The notes: generated by a model not told the origin, from the sequence alone. A stretch of DNA of 64,000 nucleotides from Aplectana chamaeleonis (GCA_029168955.1 JAPDOI010000895.1:186001-250000); one strand, 5' to 3'. Shown: positions 30,720-41,796, counted from the stretch's first letter. A program made the numbers and translations.

Positions 30720-31624
30720 AATTGTATTTTTACCCTTTTCATAATATTTCCCAGTTTTTTTCATTACTTTGTTTATTCTTAGCCAAAGGATTTTCTTAAA
30801 TATTTTAGGGCGTTTTTTTTTACTTCTCTGAATTCAAGTTTCTCGTAAATATGACATTGTCAAACCAATCCTTTCACCAGGTAGCTAAACATTTAGAAAT
30901 TATAGTACTTGCAAATCAGCTAGGCCGGAAGCCACTGCTAGTCGTTTAGCTCCACTCCGCCTCTTCTGTGAGTACAACTACCTGACAAACGGGTCCGTCC
31001 ATCATATCTAGGGCAAAGATCGTGGTTAGCTTCTCAGAGGCGATTGTGAAAAATTACGTCATTCCACCCTCTGCAAGGCTCTTGAATGCTTCGGAGATCT
31101 CCCTCACTACCCTCAAGGAGTAGAGCCAGCTTGATGCGGAGAGGATGATGTTCTTGTAATCTACACGGCAACGTGTATTGCCGCGAAGATGACGAGGATG
31201 CAACAAAAGTTCTGCGCATTCACAGCAGAAGCTCCTGCTACAGGACAACGTGCTGCTACGATAATGACGGGGGCGCAGCAAAGTTCTCTCCATTCACAGC
31301 ACGTACTGCTGTCACAGGGTGACTATGTGGATTTGGCAAATGTTTCGGGCGTCTGCAGCACTGGCTATCATGTCTAGTATAGCCACTTTCTCCTAGCAGC
31401 AGCAGGGAAAGCAAAGGAATCGCGTTGTGGTCGAATCGGAGCCCAGCATTGCTGAGTATCGCAACATGCCGCGTGATGGTTGTTAGGAGGACACTCAATT
31501 TATTTTAGTGGTATTTATTCACGCTAAGGCGTTTTCTAAAGTCAACAATCAGAAAAATCTCTCAAAATATATTTTTGTCTCTGTAGTGTTAAAGCCTGAG
31601 GTTTGTTATGCGTATACGTTTCAG

Positions 31625-31681
31625 CATAACGGAGGCTCAGGCGAGTTCAACAGCAATGCGGGAGCTTCAGATGAAAAGAAG
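31625..31681 (+). CDS. Candidate exon, Gly/Ser/Glu/Lys-rich
   Basis: A 57-nt segment between a TATACGTTTCAG acceptor and a GTAGGC donor. One frame reads HNGGSGEFNSNAGASDEKK (phase 0 at both ends). Another, shifted frame (ITEAQASSTAMRELQMKR) is open too. It could be an upstream exon of the gene ending at 41520. Confidence 0.35.
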
Positions 31682-32443
31682 GTAGGCCTAATCTGGTTAG
31701 GCATTTTTCCATTTTTTCTCATTCCTTTTTGAATAAATAGTTCATTTATGCGATTTACAACATCTGTAGCCACTCGAACATACAAATGGTTTTTCACCCG
31801 AAAATCTGACTGTCTGCAAATCTTTCAGCCATCAGCGACAGGCCGTTATTCAATAGACGTAAGTGCTCTATAGAATTTAAACTTTGACAAGATTGCAGAA
31901 AAGCCAGACCATGTGGGTGCACCAACCTTGCAGCATCCTAAGTAGAATTTAGGCTAGCTTCGTAGTGGACGATAAGCAATTATTCCACTTGGCAGTCCCT
32001 TCGACGCGGATGTCTGCGGCCGTATTTGTAGCTGGTCGCAGCGGTCGACGCTGCGAACAGAAAACACGCAGACTTCATACTTTTGCTGAGAGTTTAACCC
32101 GCTAATTTATCGATTCTCTGCAGAATGATGCGCTTCTGCGCGCAGCGACGGACACAGCGACCGACTGCAAACAAGGCTTCACAATTCTTCCCTCGACCGA
32201 TTGATAACGACCCAGTTAAGCCTTTCCTTCTCGGAAACTTCTCCCGCAGGTGTATGAGTGCGGATCGAACGTACAGCTTATAAGAATTGCCGAATAAGCA
32301 CACTGACTTGGCGAGAGCACATCATTTTTGATTTGAGTCACATCTGCATGAACCCCATCCCAATCTTATATAAGAGTTTCACAATTGTTCATCCTTGGAA
32401 AATTCAATGGCCTCGTTGCTCATTATTAAAATTTCCAATTTAG

Positions 32444-32485
32444 AAGCTACGGAACTCATTGATTCGCAAGAAGAGGAATTCGAAG
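32444..32485 (+). CDS. Candidate 42-nt exon
   Basis: Acceptor TTCCAATTTAG and donor GTAAAA bound 42 nt. The acidic frame reads ATELIDSQEEEFE, and phase 0 gives KLRNSLIRKKRNSK. The splice signals are good and the frame is undecided. Confidence 0.35.
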
Positions 32486-32599
32486 GTAAAATATAATCAG
32501 CGATCTTATAACTATGGTCTGTGTGGTTTTTGCTGGGAGCCGCGACGCAGCTGAGTGGCGTACGTGGCACGCTTTTATTATAGAGGAAATGATCCGGAT

Positions 32600-32905
32600 C
32601 AGGGATGAGCGGAATAAAAATATGAAATTTCGGAAATCGGTTTTCGGGTCTCGGAACGAAAATTTTTTTCTCGGGTTTCGGAAATCGGGCGCGAAACGCC
32701 TGAAAATGCGCGGAAATGCGGTTTTCGGAACGCGAAACGCGGAAAAATTTAGAGATCATCTAGTGTTTTCTTACGTCCCAGATGACTCGATATTTTCACA
32801 TTCCACGGCGTTTTTTGCGGTTTTCGGAATGCGGAACGCGGAATGCCAAGATTGCGCGAAACTGCGGGTTTCGGAACGCGAAACGCGGAACTCCGCTCAT
32901 CCCTG
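32600..32905. mobile_element. hAT-like MITE with CAGGGATGAGCGGA termini
   Basis: The second copy of the 14703-15006 family: ends CAGGGATGAGCGGAATAAAA and TCCGCTCATCCCTG. Flanks ATCCGGAT (32592-32599) and ATCTAGAT (32906-32913) agree at 6 of 8 positions, consistent with an aged 8-bp hAT duplication. Overlapping ORFs on both strands are repeat artefacts. Confidence 0.8.
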
Positions 32906-33537
32906 ATCTAGATGTGTCGCCCTTCTCCAAAAAATGACACAGAACACACTCCAAGAGCATCAGAAGAGCATGGTCACCTCGGAAAATATAGTCTAGTGAA
33001 TGGGTGTGGTTGCGGCTGAACATTGCCCTTTGTGATCGAAACTGCAAACGCAGCACGGTTCGTCATAAATGATTTCCACTCACTCACTTGACTAGAATTG
33101 GTGAAAGAACTTATGTGAACTTATATGCAAGGTTACCGAAAAAGTTTCTGCATCTTTTGCAGCCGTGTCTGTATCAGGGTTCGGCGTGAGGTGTGATGTA
33201 TCACAGAGGGGGGGGTCGGACCCATCGACACCCGGTGGGATGCGGGGTCGGGCCTTCGGTCAACCAAGAAACAAGATGGTTTTCTGTCAGGCTGGAGGGG
33301 GGGGGGGGGTTGAGAACCACACCGTTAGTATAAAAATGACGGCAAAATGATATTACAATGAGAGGTCAAATTAAAACTGGAGATTATACTGAGAGAGCAA
33401 AATGAGACAGGAGATCAAAAAAGAAACTGATTAGCGAGAAACAAGTGCGAAAAAACAAATGAGCCCAGAAATGAAATGGAGATGTGAAAATAAGGCAGAA
33501 ACACACAAGAAGAGCTTACAATTCACTGGTGATGAAG

Positions 33538-34946
33538 GGCTAACGCCATGGAGACAAAACACAAAACGATTGACCGTGAAATAAATTGTGTTGCGTGCAT
33601 CCACGTACAAGACACGCCCTTATTACGAGCAATTTTTAATAAAGGCTAAAGGCAGTAGGTAACCACCAAAAGTGTTTTTTAGAGAGTTTGCCTGTGTTTC
33701 AAGCCGGACATGGGTTTTTTTCGACCCTTTTATATTCTTTGAGAGTTTTATTAGAAAGGAGGGCATTTAAGTCGATCTGCAGGGTATGTAAGGTGATGAA
33801 CTTTAGATCTTTCATTATGCTTCATTTGAAAAACTCTTGATAGCAATTTTTTGGCTTTTAGCAACGTAGATTCAACAATTAGGAGTAACAATTACAATAA
33901 CACAACCTACTCAGTCATAAAAGAGATAGCTAAACAACAAAATAACAAGACAAATCAGTGCTTCCCATTGAATTTCTTGGGGAGAAACCATTTTTTCGTT
34001 CATAGACTGCATCGGCCGCCAACTAAACTAGAGCAATTCTTGTGAGCCCATGCTTCGCATGTGTAGAGGTTGGAGCAGCTAAGCCACGAAATGATGTCTT
34101 CGCTAGCAGTAGGAGGTGAGCGCATTCCACAAATAAAACACGTGGCCAAATTCCCTCTATCTACTTCGAGAGCGTTCCGTGATCGTTCTAAAAGTTCGAT
34201 AACTTAGTATAGCTTATCTTGACATTTGATCCATCAAAATCGTACTTTACTATGTTGGAGCAGGCTCCGACGACAAGTGTATACCGATTCGCACTCCTCA
34301 CATTTGAAGTCACCTTCCCTTCCCGTCTTAACTTTGTGTCTTATTCTTTGTTTTTCATTTTCCACCTCTTGTTCAGTCCAAAAATGCTTTTAGCGCAAAT
34401 GCTGGTACAAATTGTACAACATCAGAGGCCCCAAACCACAGACAGTACATATTTCGACGCTTCTCATCTTAACATATGTAGAAGTGGCTAAGCAGTTTAA
34501 ATACGAATAAAGAGAAGTTAGAATTTCCTAAAAGCAATTAAGGTATCAGGTATTCGAATGCAGGAAGTGGATTTCACAAGAAAAACCCAATTCGACCGAC
34601 CTAACACAAGGATCGATCGACCTAACACAAGGTCCGGATGCAGTTCGCAAAAAAAAACTAGTGAGATTTCCCAGCAATAGTATTAACAGCGCACAGAAAC
34701 TAATGTTAGAGAGGAATAGGTTAGGAAAATCATATATTGTTCATTTAGTACACCCCATAACCCTAAATCGCTCTGCTACGACGTATAGTATGTCCTCATC
34801 ACAATTCCTGCATGCATTGCTCGCTATTCGAACGCGACGACCCACGGAAGGATTGCGCGTAAGGGGGGCGTGTCTTGTACGTGGATGCACACAACACAAT
34901 TTATTTCACGGTCAATCGTTTTGTGTTTTGTCTCCATGGCATTAGC
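33538..34946. repeat. Distant inverted repeat pair, about 83-bp arms
   Basis: GGCTAACGCCATGGAGACAA...GACACGCCC at 33538-33620 is repeated inversely at about 34865-34946 (GGGCGTGTCTTGTACGTGGA...GCATTAGCC) with few mismatches. The 1.24 kb between them holds an AT-rich ORF (33851-34045, after a GGCTTTTAG acceptor) and other unassigned sequence. It may be a mobile unit or an inverted duplication of one element. Confidence 0.65.
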
Positions 34947-35271
34947 CGTGATGAAGCATGCAAGGCAATAGACGACAGTAGCATGGCCATCGTTGATGAC
35001 TCTGACATGGAGAAGGAGTCGTGGCCAGGTAAAGTGTGTCACCAGAGCGCTCCTGGATATGTCAGCAGCAGTGGTTTGGAGTATTCTTTGTCATCGAGGT
35101 CATTACAAGCGAGCGGACTATCCTATCAACGAAATGACACAGATGTTCTGGAATTTCGTAATCGAAGATGCATTTTTAGGCGATTTAGGATTCACGGGCT
35201 TGAAATGGGTTTTCAAAGACCGTTTTAAACCGGCTAAAAGAATGAAATTGATTACTTGGGTCCGTGACTAG
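34946..35271 (+). CDS. Candidate two-exon gene fragment
   Basis: 34946-35028 encodes RDEACKAIDDSSMAIVDDSD...ESWP up to a GTAAAG donor. After a short intron ending TATGTCAG (acceptor at 35065), 35066-35271 continues in matching phase with VVWSILCHRGHYKRADYP, MTQMFWNFVIEDAF and a Lys/Arg-rich end, stop TAG. The intron would be only 37 nt. Composition is convincingly protein-like; the family is unknown. It starts exactly at the inner edge of an inverted-repeat arm, so a captured or truncated gene is possible. Confidence 0.35.
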
Positions 35272-35370
35272 GTTTTCCGCACGTTTTAGCAGCTCGAAAC
35301 TCCCTAATTCAAATTTCGTTAAATACTTGTAAATATTTCACAGCTATCGAATTTTTCATAGACCCCACAT

Positions 35371-35630
35371 TATGTAACGCTATTCGCCTTGAAGCTGCTT
35401 TCATTAAAATTTGAGTGCGTTTTCGAATCCGGATAGCTAATTACTATACGTGGTTTTCATGCCCGAAGTCGCACCTATGTGCCCTCAGGGCATGAAAACA
35501 GGCTCCGCCCATCCTATGTAGCGCTGTTCGGCTTAAAGCTGTGGCCATGAAATTTCGGCTGCGTTTTCACGTTCAGATAGCCAATTAGTATACGTTATTT
35601 TCATGCCTGAAACCGCAGGGCACTGATCAA
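35371..35630. repeat. Direct duplication of a 120-bp unit
   Basis: TATGTAACGCTATTCGCCTTGAAGCTG...GGTTTTCATGCC (from 35371) is repeated from about 35514 (TATGTAGCGCTGTTCGGCTTAAAGCTG...TATTTTCATGCC). It carries GCCCTCAGGGC and GGCATGAAAA motifs. Non-coding. Confidence 0.6.
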
Positions 35631-35639
35631 TGTTCAGCC

Positions 35640-36725
35640 ATTGAACAAACATTTGGTATCATTGTCGCAGGAGAGTTGTTCTTGTCTGCTTTCGTGGAAA
35701 ACATTTATTTATTGCATTATTAGGATTAATTGATACAATCGCTGCATCAATGTAGTCTTGATCTGAAAATTTGTTCACTATAAAAATATGCGAAGTGAGG
35801 ACCTCCACCCCCCTCCGGTCGTCGCCATCACTTTTTCCAAGGGTGGGGGGGGGGCTGAGAAAATTGCTTGACTTGGGTGGGGGGTCGGACCAATGTTGGG
35901 TTGTATCACACCTCGCGCCGTAGCCTGGTCTGTATGGAGTCGAGTCACTCTCTGAGTACCTTATTGATATCTTTAGAATAGAAACTAGAACCCAAATATC
36001 AGCCCTTTTCACTATTAAGAGGATTTGTTTCAGCGTAGTCCGAAATGAGCAAATGGAGTTGCCTGCGAGTATGCGCATGCTATAAGTAGAAAAAAATGTG
36101 AATAACTCGAGCCTGAACCTAATTCCCAACAAAGTTTCAAACCAAACCGGTAGGCAGAACGCACTTTGTTTTTCTTCCTCGCCTAACTTTCTTTCAAGGG
36201 TTTTTTTAGGTGCTAAACACGAATATGAGGTTTGATTTTGGTTTTCCGGACGACTACATTGGCTTACGGTATCATGTCATTTTTCTACATTAATCTATCG
36301 TAGCCGTCCGAAAAACCGAACATGATCATCATATTCGGGTTCAACCCTTACCCCTTGTAAGAATTTCGGGTGAGCAACAGGAAAAGCTGAGGGGTGCCTA
36401 CTGTTTTGAGCTTGCAGCTTTTTCGGATATAGGTTTGGGCTCGAGCCACTCACAGCTTTCAACAGTGTGCATCCTCACAAGCTACATCATTTTGCTCTCA
36501 TCGGGCTATGCTAAAGTGGTCTCCCTTGTCGGAGCAGCACGGTACGTTCCGGGATCCTGTGCAGATTGTAGTTTTCAAGTGCGCCGCAAATAATAATCTA
36601 ACTTATCAGAAAATGCGTATCCAACATATTCTAAAAAAATTTAGTCATTAACATGGCCTCTGGCGCTCTGCCGGATATCTGCGCTCGAGTTTCATTCAGT
36701 TTTTTTTTTGACTTTCCGTAATTGT
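35640..36725. other. No supported gene; repeats and G tract
   Basis: Contains a GGGTGGGGGGGGGG tract (35840-35853) and a dispersed palindromic repeat at about 36208-36350 (GGTGCTAAACACGAATATGA...CATATTCGGGTTCAACCC). The minus ORF 35659-36132 spans the G tract and lacks splice or start support. Confidence 0.4.
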
Positions 36726-36729
36726 TCAG

Positions 36730-37492
36730 GATAAAGAAGCCCCATCTCTCAGCAAACAGTCAAAAGGAGTCAAAGAAAAGAGAAGGGAAAATAAGGTAAG
36801 TCTGTATCTCTCAAAGAATGTAAAGACCTTATCGCGTACTGTTGGCAACAGGAAGCCAATGAAGGCCGTCGAAAGTACTCCACAGGGCCACTCCTATGTG
36901 AATACACCTAATGTTAGTGGGTCGTGGTGGCCGGTTCTGTCTCTGAGAGGATCTATGAGCATCTAGTTAGGTTCATGCTTGTACGAAAACATGTTATCCC
37001 ACAGTTACCACGATTAGAGGTGAGTCGTCACTCCTGCTGAGACTAGCGCACCAAACAGAATAGGTAGGGCATATTTTTACTCTTACAGCAACTTGACAAT
37101 GAGGAAACACAGGAGAGCTGCAGTAGTGAATAAGGTTATGCTGGTGAGTCACATGAGAGGGCAAAACCTCTAAGAGACGGTGAGATTAGGAAACGATATA
37201 CCGCTTATCCGATCTCTTGAAGTATTTAGAAAACAGCTTCTTCTCCCAAGTCTTCCTCATGCGACAATGTCCAGAAAATTCCATCCCTATGTCCAAAAAA
37301 TTCCATCCCGTTTCGCGGGTCTGCCCGCCGTTATTGCAACCTTCTGTCTGACGCTTTATTATTCTCGAATCCTACTACGAGCACACTGTGGTGTTTCTGG
37401 TTCCCCTCTCTCTCTCTCTTCCCCTGGTTCCCTTTACATCTTTTCACATTTTGAACTTTTCGCAGACTCCTGACAAGGGAAGTATACAAAGC
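36730..37492 (+). CDS. Candidate small exons of a Lys/Glu-rich protein
   Basis: Exon 36730-36795: acceptor TTGTTCAG, donor GTAAGT, product DKEAPSLSKQSKGVKEKRRE, phase 0-0. Exon 37005-37019: acceptor TTATCCCACAG, donor GTGAGT, LPRLE, phase 0-0. Exon 37089 onward: acceptor ACTCTTACAG, QLDNEETQESCSSE then an in-frame TAA, possibly an alternative 3' end. Exon 37466-37492: acceptor TTTTCGCAG, donor GTAGGT, TPDKGSIQS, phase 0-0. Together these suggest a disordered, charged, probably nuclear protein. Alternative frames are open in 36730-36795, so the reading is tentative. Confidence 0.38.
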
Positions 37493-37499
37493 GTAGGTC

Positions 37500-38570
37500 G
37501 GATCTGCCAGAACAACTAGTACCGTTAATATCTCTTGTGGCTCAATAGTAAAACTGCGCAGTATCCCGCCCCAAGCTGCAGGTTCCAAGAAGTTGCAGGC
37601 TTAAAAAGGTCGTTTTTTGTGCTGTTTGTAGCTCCCAAAACGCGCATTAGTCTTCGGAAAACCCGGAAACGGATCTCATAATTTTTTTCAGCGCCCAAAA
37701 CTACCCTTCTAAGCAAAGTTTTGGTGAGGGCACATTTTCCATACTTTGTCCAGACTGACAGCGTTTTGGAATTGTACGGATTTTCGGTTGGGCGTTGATT
37801 TCTACCGAGTAGAGGGCTTTGGATGCGTTTTAGAAAAATGTTCCAGATTTGACTTAAAATTCTCCCAGGGAGGTTCTTTGGGGCGCTGATCACGGATCTG
37901 TGGTTTATTAGTCGATTTTTTCCAAAGTTTTCGGCTAATTTCGTTCGAAGCTGTCCAACCGGGGAAAATTTCGAAGGAAAAACGCCATTTTCGAGATTTC
38001 CGGATCTCTACGATTGATATGTCTCAAAATCATTCTCTGAGAGTTATTTGGAGTGCTAAACACGAATTTGGAGTCCATTCATCGATTTTTTGCAAATTAC
38101 AGTAGATTACGGTGGGTATACGGTAGTTTGGTAAAAATCTCAGATTTTGATCAAAATTTGTATACGGGGGTTATTTTGGGTGTAGAATACGAATTTAACC
38201 TCCGTTTGTCGATTTTCAAAATACTAAGGTGGCCTTTGCCCCCTAAATGACATGTTACCTACCGTAACCTACAGTAAACCTCAAAATTTCGACAAACGGA
38301 CTCCAGTTTCGTGTTCACCACCCTAGATTACCCCTACATAAAACTTTTGAGCTAAATCCGAGAAAATTCTTTGAAACTCTTCAAAAAATGCCTGATGGCT
38401 TTGAAAAACTTTGCCTTTTCACGAGGCTTCGAAAATGCTCATAACTTTTTTAAACCGGCAGCTTGGGGCAAGATATTGTGCATTTTTACTATTGAGCCAG
38501 AAGAGATACTAACGATACTGGTCGTTTTGGCAGATCCGACCTACGCCTTGTATACTTCCCTTGTGAGACA
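37500..38570. repeat. Cluster of dispersed repeats
   Basis: 37600-37810 is the inverse of about 29960-30130. 38045-38340 contains an imperfect palindrome (GAGTGCTAAACACGAATTTG...GGACTCCAGTTTCGTGTTCA) of the family also at 12585, 26230, 36208 and 48540. 38460-38560 inversely matches 37490-37590 (AGCTTGGGGCAAGATA..., GGCAGATCCGACCTACGC). No gene. Confidence 0.55.
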
Positions 38571-38572
38571 TA

Positions 38573-39094
38573 CAGTTTACCGCAATGTTAAAAGGCGATG
38601 GAGCGGTTGCGGTCGACGCACTAACACTATGGTGAAAACCTCGCGCTTTTTCATATCTCGTCATCGCTCGACAGCACAGCTGTTATTCTGGGTGGGCTAC
38701 GGCTTTTCTTTTTTTCACGATTGTTTCTGTTTGATTTTTGTTTTTGACTCTAATAATATTGCGAATAGGGGCTTTTCTTAGTGCGTGAAGGAATTTGTCG
38801 TTTTTTCAATTTTAGAGTAGAATTTTGAAAAATGAACACTATCGAACCCGAACAAACGGCAAATTCCTCTCACGCACTAAGAGAAGCCCTTATTCGTAAT
38901 ACTAAAAAAGCCAGAAACAAAAATAGAGCGGAAGCAAGCGTGGGAATTATAGAATAGAATTATACCGTATTCACCCAGAATATCAGCTGTGCCGTTGATC
39001 GATGACGATATCTGGCAAAGCGCCAGGTTTTTCACCGTAGTGTTTGTGTGTCAACCGCAATCGCACCATCGCCTTTTAACAGTGCGGTAAACTG
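38573..39094. mobile_element. Palindromic CAGTTTACCGCA element, uninterrupted
   Basis: The ends TACAGTTTACCGCA and TGCGGTAAACTGTA, with TA duplication, bound 522 bp whose two halves are inverted copies (AAAAGGCGATGG.../GCCTTTT, GCGAATAGGGGCTTTTCTTA/inverse). The CAGT...ACTG termini and TA target are Tc1/mariner-like. It serves as the reference for the interrupted copy at 8607-10065. Confidence 0.88.
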
Positions 39095-39099
39095 TACCC

Positions 39100-40600
39100 T
39101 AATTGAGATCTTATACTAGGTACACAAACATTCTTTCGTGAAAACAATGTGACGAATTTTGTCTCCCAAGCTTGAGGGCTGCATCATTCTTCTCAGTACT
39201 AGATGTTTCGGTAGATCAAAGGTATCGATTGTAAAGATATTAAGAAAAGAAAACAACTGTCCGTCTTTCTTGTTCAAAGGTGAATGAGATATTAAAGGTA
39301 GTGCTTGAACGCATCGTACGCTCAGAAAACCGCATATTATTTTTCCACGTTTTTGTGTAGCTTGGACTCTATGGTGAAGGAAAATGTCGAAAGTGCTCAC
39401 GGAAAACCTTCATTTGTAATGGAAAGTAGGTCTGAACACACTATGGAATAGAATTTAAATTTAGCGCCAAAATGGTTTCTCAAGTTTTGCTGCGTTTGGA
39501 GACCTCGTAACTGTCATCTTTAAAGTTATTCTCCCTGTAGAATGTGTGCCGTAACTGTTTTTCATTTTGCTTGACGGTCACTTCAACGTTCTAGGAAAAA
39601 GTACTAGATTATTGGTGAGAACTGGTGGAGGATCCTCATCCTTAACCTCTTCCAACCTCATAACCCTACGTTTTTGATGCGCCGAAATTCACCGGTGTGA
39701 TATACCGGGCTAATTCATGAAATTAAGCCTGAAAAATGGACATTCGTTTCCAGCGCGAACGATTCCTTCAATGCCGATATAAAATTTACTTAGTGAGTCT
39801 CTCAAATTCCATACCATTCCACTGCAAGTTCTTGACTAGTGGATTTAACGACTTGGCTGTTATTCAGCCCGGCATGTTCGGCTAGTTCCAGATTAGTACC
39901 TACCCAGCTCAGCCTAGGCTCTACTGGGGCGGTATTCATTAAGGGCAAAGGACACCCTTGAACATGAATCTTGAGGTTTTCGTGTAATTTTGTAGTAGAC
40001 GCCTCCTGTATAACACGCGCCAAATGCGAGATCTCAATTACTCCAAATAAGCGAGATATAAGCGACCACCACGGTCCCGACCCCCTTCAGGCACCACCAC
40101 GGGTCACACCCCCTCCTGATTTTCGGTCTCAATTGTGGCTAGATGGATCGATGAGTTTCAACCATGTCGTCGTTCTTCGCTCCATTGCAGCAGTGTCTCA
40201 GCTGCCAAGCCTATCAGCTGGGTTGGCTAATGGCACGATCGGTAAGCGATCTTCTGCTTTTGCAGGGTAATCGTCAAACGCCGAAGCCTATACCCTTACC
40301 CAACGACACGCATTGACGACCTCTTCCACTTATTCACCATACTTATCCAACTGAATACTTTGAAAGTGTTGATGATGTGCGAAGAGATTGCATTCTAAAA
40401 ATAAACTAGGAAAACGACCGAATTAACGTTACTCTGAGCCTTGGATTACATGGAACACTATGCGTACCATTCGATTAGCACATGGGGCGCTGAATTCAAA
40501 AGAGAAAACACTCTCAACGAAGGTCATTATGTGAATTTTTATGTGCCCTTCAACTCCATTGCTCGTTTTCTGATTCAGACCTAAAATAGCATCACTATTT
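39100..40600. other. Mostly non-coding; partial MITE at about 39950-40200
   Basis: 39965-40200 resembles the left part of the AAGGCACAG MITE 10104-10590 (TTTTCGTGTAATTTTGTAGT, ATAACACGCGCCA, GCGAGATATAAGCGACCACC) starting near GCAAAGGACACCC. Its right end is not recognisable. The rest holds nothing I can assign. Confidence 0.45.
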
Positions 40601-40603
40601 CAG

Positions 40604-41520
40604 CGCAAAGGTGCTGCCTCAGTACCCCAAGTGGCAACTGCAAGGAAACGAAGTCCAAAACCAGCAGCCAATACGCCGCAGGTAGGAATCGGTCCCTCTT
40701 CTTGATTGCAACGGAAACTATTGAAATAAATAGGGAATGCCGATTGCCGAATAAAGAAAAGAGTTGTCCTTATTCTGGAATATTGCGACTCAATACTTTA
40801 ACTTCAATGTTCCGAACTCTACACGAAGTCGCTGAGTTGAATACAAAACTTAGATGTCAGGCAGCAATCGAACCCCAATTGCATCGCTTACCGGGCGAAA
40901 GTGTTACCATTACACTACCGACACTGCTTTAATGCCTAGTTGTGCTTACCAGATCATACCAGTTAACGAGTGATTGCTGTTGTGCCTACACAGTTAATGT
41001 GTGAATACCTGACGGATGTACAGCGGGATGTCGGTAGTAAAATGGCAACACTCTCGCCCAGTAAGCGATGCAATGCGGGTTCGATTCCTGCCTGACACCT
41101 AAGTTTTGTATTCAACTCAACAACTTTGTGATATCCTTGTGATTATATAACTTGCCTTTTAAAAGCATCAAATATTCAAAAAACATCTGGACGAAGTATT
41201 ACAGAATTTTTATCTCGACCATAGCGGAAAAATTTTTGCGCTCTTGCACTATTTACAGGGCACTCTGCCTCACCCCGAACTACAAGTAACTCAGACGAAA
41301 ACAAAGGTGAGTATTTGACCGTAGAATAGCACAACAACAAACATTCAAACAACGCTTGTATACAAGAACAGCGGCGCAAGCCTTCAAAGTTTAGTTCATT
41401 CTCATCGTTCCAACGCTTTGACCATCTACTTTCCAGGATACCACAGTTGAGATGTCCGTCGATCTCACTACTATTCCAGCGGCGTATCGTAATGTGAATC
41501 CAGAACCACCCAAAAAATAG
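40604..41520 (+). CDS. Unknown protein, terminal exons
   Basis: Exon 40604-40681 (acceptor CACTATTTCAG, donor GTAGGA) reads RKGAASVPQVATARKRSPKP in phase 0, a disordered basic segment. The next exon starts at 41166 (AAAAG) or 41205 (ATTACAG) and ends at 41306 before GTGAGT; only one frame is open, HLDEVLQNFYLDHSGKIFAL then LHYLQGTLPHPELQ. The last exon 41437-41520 (acceptor ACTTTCCAG) reads DTTVEMSVDLTTIPAAYRN and ends PEPPKK then TAG. All junctions are phase 0. AATAAA follows at 41736-41741. The 485-524 nt intron contains the tRNA-like fold-back. Family not recognised; probably the 3' end of the gene with small exons upstream. Confidence 0.6.
40854..40924 (-). tRNA. tRNA-Thr-like sequence (pseudo), minus arm
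   Basis: On minus: acceptor GTGTCGG/CTGACAT (7 pairs, two wobbles), TA at 8-9, and a canonical D arm GTGT-AATGGTA-ACAC. The anticodon arm TTCGC-CCGGTAA-GCGAT pairs at four of five positions. The T loop is TTCGATT but the T stem is broken. The loop triplet at 34-36 is GGT (Thr), yet position 33 is C rather than the universal U. It is therefore probably not a working tRNA. Confidence 0.45.
41028..41098 (+). tRNA. tRNA-Thr-like sequence (pseudo), plus arm
   Basis: Acceptor ATGTCGG/CTGACAC pairs at six of seven positions. The T arm GCGGG-TTCGATT-CCTGC is perfect. The anticodon arm is CTCGC-CCAGTAA-GCGAT with AGT at 34-36 (Thr) and C at 33. The D stem is damaged (GTAA against ACAC). The damage is complementary to that of the minus arm, as expected of two decaying copies of one tRNA-like ancestor. 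Confidence 0.5.
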
Positions 41521-41735
41521 AGTGAATACAAAAAATCAGTTTAATTTAAGGTTTTTATAACGCCGCCGCGTTCGCGATCGTAGTCAGTTGAATCGTAGGA
41601 TTCTGATCATATCATGCTTCATGAACTGTTTTGTCATTTCCATGGAACTGTACGTTATAGAGGATTTAAAATCCACACACTTTAAATTTTAAATGTTAAT
41701 CTGTTGTATTAAAAGCTGGTATTAACCGTTTAAAA

Positions 41736-41741
41736 AATAAA
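41736..41741 (+). terminator. Poly(A) signal AATAAA
   Basis: AATAAA lies about 215 bp after the TAG at 41518-41520 and is followed by T-rich sequence. It is the first canonical signal downstream of the terminal exon. Confidence 0.5.
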
Positions 41742-41796
41742 GTCTCCATTCTGCACTCCCAATAACCTACTCAAATAGCACCTTTGCAGTTATGTT

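Larger units (their letters stand above)
40834..41118. repeat. Fold-back whose arms are tRNA-like
   Basis: GAGTTGAATACAAAACTTA (40834-40852) and its inverse (41100-41118) close an inverted repeat of about 108-bp arms around 70-80 bp of unique sequence. Each arm contains a cloverleaf-like segment listed separately. It lies within an intron of the gene ending at 41520. Confidence 0.85.

Noticed and set aside
32379..32906. 126-130 codon ORFs on both strands
   Set aside because: They coincide with the hAT-like MITE and arise from its repeated GGAACGCGAAACG motifs.
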